Assembly: GCF_900110245.1 (NCBI RefSeq)
Contig: NZ_FOCZ01000005.1
Span: forward strand, 124,001-188,000
Direction of reading: 5' to 3'
Source: Niastella yeongjuensis
GTDB taxonomy: Bacteria > Bacteroidota > Bacteroidia > Chitinophagales > Chitinophagaceae
Length of the DNA stretch: 64,000 nucleotides
Part shown: positions 1-9,039 of the stretch, one piece after another
Position numbering within the stretch: the stretch's first letter is position 1
How the letters are laid out: the number at the start of each line of letters is the position of its first letter
The notes under the pieces: generated by a model
Seen by the model: the letters and a program-made list of their open reading frames with translations, nothing else
What the model was told of the DNA's origin: nothing
Databases searched by the model: none
Made by a program: the position numbers and the translations under genes

Positions 1-971
1 GTTTGCTGGTCGTCCCACATACTCATATGGCTGCCGTTGGCACAATACAGGTAAGAACCTTTTTGTACCTGCGTGCTCATCCATTTCATGTGCTCGGGGT
101 CCATGGTATCAAATTGACCGCCTACTGTTAAAGTAGGTACTTTGATTTTCGGCAGATCGGCCTTGCGGTCCCAATTGGCGAGGCGGCCGCTTATACCAAA
201 TTCAGAAGGGCCCTGCATCATCGTATAAATGACGCCGTTAAGGTGCCTGAAAGACCGGTCCACGGGTTCGGGCCACTCTGCCAGGCGGCAGATGTGTTTG
301 CTATAAAAATGGGTCATCAGCAGTTGCATGTATTTGGGATCACTGGTTTGTTTACGCGCTTCCAGTTGATGGATGGTATCCAGCACTTCGGGGTCCATTT
401 GTTTTGCCAGAATACTGTCGGCATACTTACCATAGTCCGGCGCACTTGCCATCATATTACTAATGATCAGTCCTTTCAGGTTATCCTGGTATTTAAGTGC
501 ATACTCCATCGCAAGGATACCACCCCAGGAATGGCCTAACAGATAGAAATTGTTTTTATCGAGGTGTAATGCTTTTCGCACCTGTTCTACTTCTTCTACA
601 AAACGTTCGGTTGTCCATAAGCTGCTATCGGTGGGCTGGTCGGCATAAGAAGAACCCAGTTGATCATATTCATAAAATTCGATGCCCTGTTCGGGGAAAA
701 AGCTTTCGAAGCATTCCATGTATTCATGCCCTGCCGCCGGTCCGCCATGTAAGAGCAATACTTTAATGGTGGGATTATTGCCAAAACGTTTGGTCCAGAC
801 TTTAAAGGTACCCACGGGGGTTTGCACGGGGATCATTTTTATACCGGCCATGCGCACGCCTGTATCTCCGGTACTGAAGTAGCTGGTAGCTGCAAGTGGC
901 TGTTTTTCGACGGGTGACTGGCAGGAATATAGAACAATGGTACCAAGTATAAAGGCAAATAGTATTCTCAT
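1..971 (-). CDS. Alpha/beta hydrolase, proline iminopeptidase-like lipoprotein (C-terminus cut by window edge)
   Basis: The minus-strand frame opens with an ATG at 969-971 and stays open to base 1, giving 323 residues without a stop. The N-terminus is hydrophobic and ends in LYSC (Cys17), a plausible lipoprotein signal. An oxyanion-hole HGGP lies at about residues 75-78, the nucleophile elbow GHSWGG at 146-151 (Ser148), a likely acid in QFDTMDP near 288-291 and the catalytic His in NGSHMSMWDD at 315. This order and spacing match the proline iminopeptidase / alpha-beta hydrolase family, which releases N-terminal residues from peptides; the true substrate is not visible. Only a short C-terminal tail should be missing. 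It diverges from the 70-aa gene at 1071. Confidence 0.85.
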   Translation of the reverse strand, partial: MRILFAFILGTIVLYSCQSPVEKQPLAATSYFSTGDTGVRMAGIKMIPVQTPVGTFKVWTKRFGNNPTIKVLLLHGGPAAGHEYMECFESFFPEQGIEFYEYDQLGSSYADQPTDSSLWTTERFVEEVEQVRKALHLDKNNFYLLGHSWGGILAMEYALKYQDNLKGLIISNMMASAPDYGKYADSILAKQMDPEVLDTIHQLEARKQTSDPKYMQLLMTHFYSKHICRLAEWPEPVDRSFRHLNGVIYTMMQGPSEFGISGRLANWDRKADLPKIKVPTLTVGGQFDTMDPEHMKWMSTQVQKGSYLYCANGSHMSMWDDQQ

Positions 972-1037
972 GTGTAGTTATTTATGGTAAGATACGGAAT
1001 TACCCTTTTGCAGTTAGTTTTGAATGGGTATGGGCCC

Positions 1038-1045
1038 TACATTTG
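1038..1045 (+). promoter_or_regulatory. Candidate Bacteroidota -7 box upstream of the 70-aa gene
   Basis: TACATTTG fits the Bacteroidota -7 consensus TAnnTTTG and lies 25 bp before the ATG at 1071. TTG triplets upstream (1008-1010 and 1020-1022) are not ideally spaced for a -33 box, so this is a motif match only. Confidence 0.35.
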
Positions 1046-1070
1046 CAGTATTATATAAAACTGAAATATC

Positions 1071-1283
1071 ATGAGCGAGTTAATTAAGCAAATAGTTGAA
1101 AAAACAGGTGTACCTGCAGAACAGGCGCAACAGGTGGTAGACGTAGTAGCCAATTTCGTAAAACAAAAATTCCCGCAATTCGGTGGCCAGATCGATTCAT
1201 TGTTAGGCACCAGCGGCGATAATTCAGGCAATACCGGTAGTGGCAACATCCTGGGTGATCTGGGTAGTAAATTGGGTTTCTAA
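1071..1283 (+). CDS. Small hypothetical protein, 70 aa
   Basis: A short acidic protein with an amphipathic helical first half (EQAQQVVDVVANFVKQKFP) and a Gly/Ser/Asn-rich tail ending GDLGSKLGF. There is no signal peptide or membrane segment, so it is probably cytoplasmic. It is supported as a real gene by its upstream TAnnTTTG box, the clear ATG and the strong terminator beginning 12 bp after its stop. The helical half recalls small DUF2267-like bacterial proteins, but I cannot assign a family or function. Confidence 0.65.
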   Translation: MSELIKQIVEKTGVPAEQAQQVVDVVANFVKQKFPQFGGQIDSLLGTSGDNSGNTGSGNILGDLGSKLGF

Positions 1284-1294
1284 AGAAATAATTG

Positions 1295-1324
1295 CAAAAC
1301 CCCGATGATACCGTTGGGGTTTTG
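1295..1324 (+). terminator. Rho-independent terminator after the 70-aa gene
   Basis: CAAAACCCC (1295-1303) pairs with GGGGTTTTG (1316-1324) around a 12-nt loop; the descending arm supplies the T-run. It ends transcription of the gene at 1071-1283. Confidence 0.8.
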
Positions 1325-1388
1325 TGTTTGTAGCCCGTTCAGTCTACCTGTTAAGTGAACAATTAGCCTCCACCGTTGTTTATATAAT

Positions 1389-2009
1389 ATGTCAAATATA
1401 AACACAGCTCTTGATGATAAGAAACCCACTTACGACTCCATAGCCTGGCATTGGTACGATCTCACCTGCCCCTTTTGTTATGTCAGCAATAGCCGAAATA
1501 AGATATTAAAGGAAAACGGGTTCAACCTGATTGCACTTCCCTTTCAGGCGCATCCTGAAGTACCTGCTGACGGCATGCATATGGGCCAACGCACCGGACC
1601 CATGTATGAACTGCTGGAAAAAGAAGCCAGAGAATCAAACCTGCCATTGAACTGGCCTGCGCGTTTACCCAATAGCCGATATGCATTGGCGTTGGCCGAA
1701 CAGGTACGCCGGAATAAACCGCACCTTTTTGCTGATGTCAAAGACAGATTATATGCTGCCCATTTTGCTTTGAATGAAGACCTGGGCTCAAAAGCCGTGG
1801 TAAATAACATCCTTATTTCTTTTGGGATCACGGAAACCGAAATTAACCAGTGGTTGCAAAACGATACCGCCTTCGACGACCTGCGCAACGCTGAATACAG
1901 CGCCCAATTGGTGGGTTTGCAAGGTACCCCGGCATGGATCCTTAAAAACCAGGTGGTACCCGGTTTGCAATCGCGCGCCTATTTCCAGCAATTACAGCCG
2001 AATCAATAA
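1389..2009 (+). CDS. DsbA-family oxidoreductase (FrnE/2-hydroxychromene-2-carboxylate isomerase-like)
   Basis: A 206-aa thioredoxin-fold protein. The strand WHWYDLTCPFC near residues 20-30 carries a CxxC (Cys27, Cys30) at the start of the first active-site helix. A helical insertion (about 55-150) and a C-terminal GLQGTPAWIL segment with the cis-Pro loop follow, ending in the QVVPGLQ strand typical of FrnE-type DsbA proteins. No signal peptide is visible, so it is probably cytoplasmic, unlike classical periplasmic DsbA. The family catalyses dithiol-disulfide exchange or glutathione-dependent isomerisation; which applies here cannot be read from sequence. It is a single-gene unit with its own terminator. 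Confidence 0.85.
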   Translation: MSNINTALDDKKPTYDSIAWHWYDLTCPFCYVSNSRNKILKENGFNLIALPFQAHPEVPADGMHMGQRTGPMYELLEKEARESNLPLNWPARLPNSRYALALAEQVRRNKPHLFADVKDRLYAAHFALNEDLGSKAVVNNILISFGITETEINQWLQNDTAFDDLRNAEYSAQLVGLQGTPAWILKNQVVPGLQSRAYFQQLQPNQ

Positions 2010-2025
2010 ACATCTTTAGAATTGC

Positions 2026-2055
2026 TCCTCCTGGCCCGGCCGGGAGGATTTTTTT
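2026..2055 (+). terminator. Rho-independent terminator after the DsbA-family gene
   Basis: TCCTCCTGGCC (2026-2036) and GGCCGGGAGGA (2038-2048) form an 11-bp stem with one T-G wobble, followed by seven T residues. It separates the DsbA-family gene from the ABC transporter. Confidence 0.85.
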
Positions 2056-2119
2056 ATCTAATCTGAAACATTTTCGGGGAAAGGGCTACTAATAAGCCGA
2101 ATGAGCTAAAACAGTGCCC

Positions 2120-2752
2120 ATGATCCATTTACAACAGGTACAAAAAAAGTACGACCAGAAGTTGATCCTGAACGTCCCGGAATTCAAACTCGACAAGGGT
2201 ATTTACTGGATCTATGGCCTGAATGGCTCCGGTAAAACCACCTTTCTAAAGATCATCGCCGGGATGATCCCCTTTGATGGCGAGGCGCATATCAATACCA
2301 TCAGCCTGAAAAAGAACGGGGTAAACTATAGAAAACTGGTGAGCTTCGCCGAAGCCGAACCCGTATATCCCAGCTATATTACCGGCCGCGACCTGGTTCT
2401 ATTTTACCAGAAGATCCGAAAAGCCACTCCTTCACAAATAGACAGGCTCATAGCGTTTTCCGGGTTAGGCCCCCATCTCGACAATCCCATCGGCACCTAT
2501 TCCAGTGGCATGGTAAAACGGCTGTCCCTACTGCTGGCCTTTATTGGCAATGCATCATTTATTCTGTTAGATGAACCATTGGCCACGCTCGATACGGAGG
2601 CTGTTCATGCATTACCTGACCTGATAAACGAGTTCCGGCAACAATACGGCTGCAGTTTTATCTTCAGCTCGCACCAGCCATTCTTATCTGCCTCGCTTCC
2701 TATCGACAAAAATTTCAGTATTACTGATCATACCATTCAACCTCTCCTATGA
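2120..2752 (+). CDS. ABC transporter ATP-binding protein
   Basis: About 210 aa, a compact nucleotide-binding domain. Walker A GLNGSGKT is near residues 35-42, the signature YSSGMVKR near 129-136, Walker B FILLDEP near 149-155 followed by a D-loop (LATLD), and an H-loop FSSHQ near 187. The ATG at 2120 was preferred over an in-frame GTG two codons earlier (2114). Its last codons overlap the permease start by 4 bp (ATGA), so the two are translationally coupled and should form one transporter. The short domain and separate permease resemble exporters of the CcmA/NatA type; the substrate is unknown. Confidence 0.9.
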   Translation: MIHLQQVQKKYDQKLILNVPEFKLDKGIYWIYGLNGSGKTTFLKIIAGMIPFDGEAHINTISLKKNGVNYRKLVSFAEAEPVYPSYITGRDLVLFYQKIRKATPSQIDRLIAFSGLGPHLDNPIGTYSSGMVKRLSLLLAFIGNASFILLDEPLATLDTEAVHALPDLINEFRQQYGCSFIFSSHQPFLSASLPIDKNFSITDHTIQPLL

Positions 2753-3879
2753 ACATACAACGCCGGATATTATTTAAATCACTGGTAACACCGTTTTACC
2801 GCCAGAATGCGGCGCTGCTTGTTTTTGTATATTATATGATGACCCTGGCGATAGGCCGGGCAAACGGGGTAGGTTTGCTGGAATATCATTATTCGTTGAT
2901 CAGGGGTATGCTTACCAATGCGCCTTTTTTACTGGCAGTATTGGGCCTATGGCTTACGTATGCCATCAAGTGCGGACAATTTGTTACCAACACCTTACAA
3001 AAGCCGGCATTTTCCTATTTATACCAGTTGTCGTTGCTTAATGTAAGAAAAGTGTACTGGTTGTTATTGCAGGTTCAACTGATGCTTTTTTTACCGGTAT
3101 TGTCGTACCTGGTAGCTGTTATGGGCATTGGCTATCATGAACACTGGATTCCGTTCGCCAACCTGGCTTTTCTGTTTGTAGTATTTGTATGTGCTGTTTG
3201 CGCGGGATGGTACTTATACCTTTTACAAAGACAGGGAGAATTCCCCTTTGTAATAAAATGGAAGTTATCATCGCTGCTAATCCGAAAGTCTTATTCACAA
3301 TTTCTGGTGAGATACGTATTGGAGAAAGGCAAGTTGTTATTCTTTGTTACCAAATTGTATAACTGTGCTTCGCTGTACCTGATGCTGGACGGTCGTGATC
3401 CGGCCCGGCATACCGATATTCGGATGATGGCGCTTTTCTTTAGTGCGGGTATGCTGGGCCATGGCATACTGGTGCACCGGTTAAAGGAAATGGAGAATAC
3501 GGGTTTGTCATTTTACCGCAGCCTGCCTGTACCGGTTAGCCGCCGCTTTGCACAATACGGTTGGTTTTATTTTTATCTTTTTATTCCTGAGATCATCGCT
3601 ATTATCTCGCGCACGCCCTCCTGTTTAACCTATGCAGAAGCGGGTTTCTTTATCTTTTTTGGGTATGGCATTTTGTTACTGCTTAACAGCCTGCAGTTGT
3701 ACAATTATACCAACCTGAAGAATTACCTGGTAAATGTGGCACAACTATTCTTTGCCGTAATTATTGCCATGGTAACCCGGCAACTATTGACCCTCTCCAT
3801 TATTTTCTTTGTATTGGCCATTATCCTGTTCTTCCACCGGTATTACCGGTTCGAACCACAGCAAAACCCTGACCTGTAA
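2749..3879 (+). CDS. ABC transporter permease subunit, polytopic membrane protein
   Basis: A 376-aa protein, mostly hydrophobic, with about ten predicted membrane segments (for example residues 18-36, 55-70, 110-128, 137-160 and a cluster from 275 to 370). The start codon overlaps the ATPase stop, so it is almost certainly the membrane partner of that ATPase. No named family motif is recognisable to me; it resembles Bacteroidota membrane components annotated only by context. It ends 2 bp before the convergent FtsX-type gene. Confidence 0.75.
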   Translation: MNIQRRILFKSLVTPFYRQNAALLVFVYYMMTLAIGRANGVGLLEYHYSLIRGMLTNAPFLLAVLGLWLTYAIKCGQFVTNTLQKPAFSYLYQLSLLNVRKVYWLLLQVQLMLFLPVLSYLVAVMGIGYHEHWIPFANLAFLFVVFVCAVCAGWYLYLLQRQGEFPFVIKWKLSSLLIRKSYSQFLVRYVLEKGKLLFFVTKLYNCASLYLMLDGRDPARHTDIRMMALFFSAGMLGHGILVHRLKEMENTGLSFYRSLPVPVSRRFAQYGWFYFYLFIPEIIAIISRTPSCLTYAEAGFFIFFGYGILLLLNSLQLYNYTNLKNYLVNVAQLFFAVIIAMVTRQLLTLSIIFFVLAIILFFHRYYRFEPQQNPDL

Positions 3880-3881
3880 TC

Positions 3882-6275
3882 TTATTCGGTTCTCAAACTC
3901 TTTATCGGATTGGCAACGGCTGTTTTGGCGCAATGTGCACTAATGAGACCAAACGCCAGGGCAGCTACTGCCCCCAGTACCATTAAATAAGGGACAATAT
4001 TCTGCTGTATTCTATAGGCAAAGTTTTGTAAAATATGCTCCGTAGCCATATACGCCAGCGGCCACGCAATTACATTGGCAATGATGAGGAGCCAGGCATA
4101 TTCTTTCAAAAACATCATAATAATACTGCCTGCATTCGCACCCAGCACCTTGCGTACCGCAATCTCTTTCATTCTTTTATTCAACGTAAACGCTACCACG
4201 CCCAGTATACCCAGCAGTACTATGATCAGGTTCAGCACAGTGGCCACATCGGCTGCAGTTTTCAATTGCAATTCAGATCTGTAAATCGTTGCAAACTTTT
4301 CGTCCATAAAGGTATAGTCGAAAGGCGCATTCGGCGTCATCGCGTGCCAGTGTTTTTTTATATCGTCCAGGGTTTTGGAAAGATCGGTGGTGTTTAATTT
4401 CACGGCCAGAAAGCGGTAAACTTTTGCCAGCTTAACGTGTGCAAATGCAACCGGGCCTATTTTGTCCTGCAAAGAAGAAAAATTATAATCCCCTACCACG
4501 CCACCGATCGTAACAGGACCAACCGGTGTTTGAATTTGTTGCCCCACGGCATTCTCAGTGGTCAATCCCAGTTGTTTAATGGTGGTCTCGTTCAATACCA
4601 GACTGCCATTGGCGGGAGATAAGAAAGTACCCGCCTTCATATGAAGACCAAATGTTGTTGCATAATCCTCATCGGTAGGAAAGATGGGCAAAACCAGCTG
4701 CTTCTCTTTTCCCGCGCCTGGCGGATAGAGTATGATCTGGCCAAAGGGCTTGCGATCTGGCAGTTCAAAGGTCAGTGAAGCGCTTTTTACCTGCGGTATT
4801 TGCAACAGGTTTTCTTTAATAGCCTCCATCTTTAACACGCCTGCTGTATCCCATTGTTTAGGAAAAGCCGTGATCACCAATACCTGTTCTTTATTATAAC
4901 CAAGGTCTTTATTAAAAATATAGGAAACCTGTTTACTCAGGTTGAGGGCACAAATGAACACCAATACGGCTAATGAGAACTGCACTACCAGCAATGCCCG
5001 TTTTAAACCCAGGCCGCCTTTTGCCGTATCTATTTTACCTTTTACCGCCTGGATCAAATTGGTACTGCTCAACACAAACGCCGGATAGGTACCAGCCAGC
5101 AAACCGATCAATAACACCAACCCGGTCAATTGAATAATTTCAGGAACGCGGAACTGCCATACTGGTTTCAGGGTGGCATTGAGCATTTTTGAAAAAACCG
5201 GAATGAGCAATTGATAAAAGAACAAGGAGAAGATTGCAGCAATACAAGTAAGGATCAAAGCTTCCAACAGGAATTGTACTATTACCTGCTTTTTTACACT
5301 GCCAAATGTTTTACGCAGCCCTATTTCTTTTAACCGGTATGTAGAGGTACCGATGTTGATGTTTACATAATTGATGATCACCATTAACAAAATGAACAGG
5401 GCTATCGTAGACAGGATCATGATCATTTTGTTAACCGCGCCATTGTTATTTTTGAGGTGATAATCTTTAACCGGTACGGTATTGGCCCAAATGTTTTTCC
5501 AAACAAAATCTGCTGAGTACTTTTTGCTTAACCTGTTTATGGCATCATTCACTGCCTGCACGGTTACCCCCGGTTTCAATTCCACATAGCTTACCATATC
5601 TGCATTATTCCAGCTCAATGAAGGATCGCCCCCACTATAATACTTATTACCTGTAGTGGGCACAAACAGGTTATACGAATCATTATTCAGGGTAGTAACT
5701 GAATTACCGGGCGGATCTTTTAACACTGCAGACACCGTATATTCCTGGGTAATACCGGCTACCGTTGTTTGAATGCTGAGCGGTTTACCAATAGCGTTGG
5801 TAGTGCCATATAGCTTTCGGGCAAAAGTAGCAGTGATCACTGCCGAATTATTACTGATGAACGCATGCCCTTTATCTCCATACAACAGCGGAAAACCATA
5901 CATGGATATCAGCGTGGTATCACAAATGGCAATATCTTCTTTAAAATGCTTGTCGCCATACGATACCACATTGGTGATCGGGTCATACCGGTAATAATTG
6001 GCCACCAGGTCTGGATATTCTTCTTTCAACCCTTTTGCCCACATGGAAATAGAAACTATTTCCGAGCCCAGGTCTTTTGTCTTCCAGGTTGATTTTATAT
6101 AATATTGCCGGTCTGCATGGCGCAACTCACTATTTACGCTCTTCTGGTCCAATACATACATGCCAATGATCAGGGAAAAGGTAATGCCGATAGACAGGCA
6201 TAAGATATTGATGGCAGAAAACAACTTGTGTTTGGTAAAATGGCGAAAGGCAATAATAAGATAATTTCTAAGCAT
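3882..6275 (-). CDS. MacB/FtsX-family ABC transporter permease
   Basis: Starting at MLRNYLIIAFRHFTKHK, the usual Bacteroidota start for this family, the protein is about 797 aa; an in-frame upstream ATG at 6323 would add 16 poorly conserved residues. It has an N-terminal membrane helix (ILCLSIGITFSLIIGMYVL), a periplasmic MacB_PCD-like domain, an FtsX three-helix unit near residues 275-400, a second periplasmic domain and a second FtsX unit near 670-790 containing FTLNKRMKEIAVRKVLGA. This duplicated form uses an ATPase encoded elsewhere; none adjoins it. Such permeases transmit ATPase motion to envelope substrates such as peptides, lipoproteins or antimicrobials. The role here is unassigned. 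Confidence 0.88.
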   Translation of the reverse strand: MLRNYLIIAFRHFTKHKLFSAINILCLSIGITFSLIIGMYVLDQKSVNSELRHADRQYYIKSTWKTKDLGSEIVSISMWAKGLKEEYPDLVANYYRYDPITNVVSYGDKHFKEDIAICDTTLISMYGFPLLYGDKGHAFISNNSAVITATFARKLYGTTNAIGKPLSIQTTVAGITQEYTVSAVLKDPPGNSVTTLNNDSYNLFVPTTGNKYYSGGDPSLSWNNADMVSYVELKPGVTVQAVNDAINRLSKKYSADFVWKNIWANTVPVKDYHLKNNNGAVNKMIMILSTIALFILLMVIINYVNINIGTSTYRLKEIGLRKTFGSVKKQVIVQFLLEALILTCIAAIFSLFFYQLLIPVFSKMLNATLKPVWQFRVPEIIQLTGLVLLIGLLAGTYPAFVLSSTNLIQAVKGKIDTAKGGLGLKRALLVVQFSLAVLVFICALNLSKQVSYIFNKDLGYNKEQVLVITAFPKQWDTAGVLKMEAIKENLLQIPQVKSASLTFELPDRKPFGQIILYPPGAGKEKQLVLPIFPTDEDYATTFGLHMKAGTFLSPANGSLVLNETTIKQLGLTTENAVGQQIQTPVGPVTIGGVVGDYNFSSLQDKIGPVAFAHVKLAKVYRFLAVKLNTTDLSKTLDDIKKHWHAMTPNAPFDYTFMDEKFATIYRSELQLKTAADVATVLNLIIVLLGILGVVAFTLNKRMKEIAVRKVLGANAGSIIMMFLKEYAWLLIIANVIAWPLAYMATEHILQNFAYRIQQNIVPYLMVLGAVAALAFGLISAHCAKTAVANPIKSLRTE

Positions 6276-6423
6276 AGCACTTCTTGTAAAGGTGAGGAAT
6301 GCAGGCCGTGGTGGAAACCTCAAGCGCTGTGCCAGACTGCAACTGTTTACCCATAAGGGTTTGGAGCGGGCTGCCCGGATAGACAGGTGTACGAAAACGA
6401 ACAGTTTGTGTCCGGTATTGCAT

Positions 6424-6452
6424 AAAAAAGGGCCGACGATTCTGTCGGCCCT
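6424..6452 (-). terminator. Rho-independent terminator ending the SusCD-metalloprotease operon
   Basis: AGGGCCGAC (6429-6437) and GTCGGCCCT (6444-6452) form a perfect 9-bp stem with a 6-nt loop; read on the minus strand it is followed by a U-run (A6424-A6429). It lies 39 bp past the stop of the metalloprotease gene. Confidence 0.9.
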
Positions 6453-6490
6453 GTGATCATGGCTACACTTTATTTATTGTGACGAAAGCC

Positions 6491-9031
6491 TTACTTCGGC
6501 ATGGCTACCCCATCTTTAAAGACCCGGTCAATACGGGCAACAATATCTTCGAGGTGCGCTTTGGCCAATCCCTGTTGTAAAGGAATGGCTTTTTTGATAT
6601 CGCTGCGCAGGTCATTCAGGTGCGCGCGCATTACGCCCGACACATCATTCCTGGTAGGATCAGGGTTTACATAGAACTGGGTGCCGTTACCATTATTGCG
6701 GCCTACGATCTCATTAACCGCCCTGAAGGCGTTGAACGAAAGATCTACATACATCCGCTGCAGGTTGCGGCGATTGATATCGATCGGCTTGTTGGTGTAT
6801 AGTTCGCCCCAGATGCTTTTCTTCAGGTCGTTCAGGAATTCACTGATGGTATACACTTTTTCGTTCTTGTAATCCACCTCGTTCTTCACCAAACCATTCA
6901 GGATGCCGGAGCCCAGCAAACGCCCGAGGGCATTGGACTGCGCCGTACCGAAGTAAAGCTCGGCATTGTAGCCGGTGAGTTTAAAAGTAGTATCGTTCGC
7001 CAGCCAGTCGGGTACATGGAACAGGTAGGTATCCAGGAACTTCATGGCTGCTTTTTGTTTGGCATAGGGTACCAGTTCAAAAACGGGTCCGCTTTGCTCC
7101 ACGCTTTTAGGTGTAGTATAACGGCCGCCAATGCTCTTCAACACATGCATCATGTAGGTATTGTACTGGCGGAAAAGGGCATCGTCAGCTGCCTGCAGTC
7201 CCTCGTAGCCCTCATTGGGTTTACGCGTCCAGGCGCTGAGTTTGGGCAGGATCCGTTGCAGGTTCTTTATACCGTAAGTACTGGCTTTTATGGCATCATC
7301 GCCCAGGTCTTCACTTTGCGAACGGGGATCACTGGCGTTGATCTCATAACCATAGAACAAATGCTTGTTGTTGTTCAGGCTGTCGATAACCTGTTTGTTC
7401 AGGTACGGGGTTTCTGCTTCGGCATTGCTGAATTGCGGCAGCCACTGGTACCCAAATTGAATGGCCCATTTATCATAGGCGCCAATACGGGGAAAGATGC
7501 CTTTTTCTGTTATGCTGTCCTCTGGTTGTGCCACATAGTTGAAGCGGGCATAGTCCATAATAGAAGGCGTATGTCCGTTTGCTTCCACCCATTTTTTATC
7601 ACGCAGCTTTTCAACAGGGACTGTAGAACTGGCGCCGAAGTTGTGCATCAGGCCCAGCGTATGTCCTACCTCGTGGCTGGATACAAAGCGGATCAACTGG
7701 CCCATCAGCTCATCATCGAATTCCATTTTACGGGCACGGGCATCGATAGCACCGGCCTGTACCATGTACCAGTCGTGCACCAGTGACATAATGTTATGGT
7801 ACCAGTTGATGTGCGTCTCTATGATCTCACCACTGCGGGGATCATGCACATGCGGACCACTTGCATTGGCAATGGAAGAGGGTTTGTATACGATCACATT
7901 GTGGCGGGCATCATCGATGCTCCAGGTGCTGTCGTTCTCAGGTGCTGGTAATGCTTTGATGGCATTTTTAAAACCGGCCTGTTCAAATGCTTTCTGCCAG
8001 TCGTTCACACCGGCAATCAGGTAAGGCACCCATTTCTTCGGTGTTGCAGGATCTATATAATAAATGATCGGATTTTGTGGTTCTACCAATTCACCATGCA
8101 GGTATTTCTCCCGGTCTTCCGGTTTTGGTTCCAGTCTCCAACGGGTAATAAAATAGCGGTTGGCTACGCGTTGTGGTTCAGCATCGAAATCAATTACACC
8201 ACGTGCAAAGAACCCAACCCGGGGATCGTAATAACGGGGTTTCATGGGCACTTTAGGCAACAGTACCATAGAGCTGTTCACTTCATACGTAGTAGGCAGT
8301 GTAGAACCGGGCCCGGCTGGCATGTAGGTACGCACCATCTTTACTTCTACATTAATGGGAAATGCATTCAACCCTGAAACGTATGATTTATCGGTTTGCA
8401 CGCCGCCTAATTTAAGTCCCGTTCTTGCGTCGGGTCCAAAGTGAACGATCTCATTTTCTGTTTGCAGAAAAGAAGTTACATCGAGCACATAGGTTTTTCC
8501 GGCGCCTTTGTCACCCCCAAATGCTTTTACCGGGAAGGTAGCCACAATGGGTTGCAGGCTTGAGTTGATCACGGCACGATACAGGCCGTTCTCGGTGCTG
8601 TCGTCACTTTTATCGCGGAATACCATCCGCTTCATAAAGATGCGGTTGAAGGGGCCCAACTCGAAACGGATCACGTTCTCGTTGATCTCATCACCGGCAA
8701 AGACGGCAGTATAGGGTCGTAAGCCAGCAGGCGCTTTTGAAATGCGGTTCACTACCAAAATGTCGCGGTTCAACAGGCTGTCGGGTATTTCAAAGAAATA
8801 CGTTTCGTCGATCTGGTGCACGCGGAACATCCCGGTTTTAGTGATCGCCTTTTTGGTGATCACGTCTTCATAACGTTTGGGTGCTCCGGGAGGTGTATTC
8901 TTTGCAGAATCTACTTTGGGAACGGTGTCTTTCGCGGCTACCGGTGGTGTTGCGGCGCCTTTTTTCTGCGCCATACCCAACACGGGCACACCCATCAATA
9001 AAACGATGGGAATAATTTTCAGTTTATACAT
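6491..9031 (-). CDS. Zinc-dependent metalloprotease (DUF5117/DUF5118 type)
   Basis: An 846-aa secreted protein with a signal peptide (MYKLKIIPIVLLMGVPVLGMAQ) followed by a Pro/Lys/Thr linker. The zinc motif HEVGHTLGLMHN (HExxHxxGxxH, near residues 452-463) and a Met-turn candidate SIMDYARF near 489 define a metzincin. The N-terminal half matches the Bacteroidota DUF5118-DUF5117 architecture that precedes the DUF4953-like catalytic region. It should cleave proteins or peptides in the periplasm or at the cell surface. It is the last gene of the sigma-controlled SusC/SusD operon, 9 bp after the TlpA-like gene, which suggests the imported substrate is proteinaceous. Catalytic residues are intact. 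Confidence 0.92.
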   Translation of the reverse strand: MYKLKIIPIVLLMGVPVLGMAQKKGAATPPVAAKDTVPKVDSAKNTPPGAPKRYEDVITKKAITKTGMFRVHQIDETYFFEIPDSLLNRDILVVNRISKAPAGLRPYTAVFAGDEINENVIRFELGPFNRIFMKRMVFRDKSDDSTENGLYRAVINSSLQPIVATFPVKAFGGDKGAGKTYVLDVTSFLQTENEIVHFGPDARTGLKLGGVQTDKSYVSGLNAFPINVEVKMVRTYMPAGPGSTLPTTYEVNSSMVLLPKVPMKPRYYDPRVGFFARGVIDFDAEPQRVANRYFITRWRLEPKPEDREKYLHGELVEPQNPIIYYIDPATPKKWVPYLIAGVNDWQKAFEQAGFKNAIKALPAPENDSTWSIDDARHNVIVYKPSSIANASGPHVHDPRSGEIIETHINWYHNIMSLVHDWYMVQAGAIDARARKMEFDDELMGQLIRFVSSHEVGHTLGLMHNFGASSTVPVEKLRDKKWVEANGHTPSIMDYARFNYVAQPEDSITEKGIFPRIGAYDKWAIQFGYQWLPQFSNAEAETPYLNKQVIDSLNNNKHLFYGYEINASDPRSQSEDLGDDAIKASTYGIKNLQRILPKLSAWTRKPNEGYEGLQAADDALFRQYNTYMMHVLKSIGGRYTTPKSVEQSGPVFELVPYAKQKAAMKFLDTYLFHVPDWLANDTTFKLTGYNAELYFGTAQSNALGRLLGSGILNGLVKNEVDYKNEKVYTISEFLNDLKKSIWGELYTNKPIDINRRNLQRMYVDLSFNAFRAVNEIVGRNNGNGTQFYVNPDPTRNDVSGVMRAHLNDLRSDIKKAIPLQQGLAKAHLEDIVARIDRVFKDGVAMPK

Positions 9032-9039
9032 ATCTGTTA

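Noticed and set aside
7016-7786. 256-codon plus-strand open frame opposite the metalloprotease gene
   Set aside because: It is antisense to the HExxH region of a clearly coding gene, lacks domain character and is explained by codon bias of the real frame.
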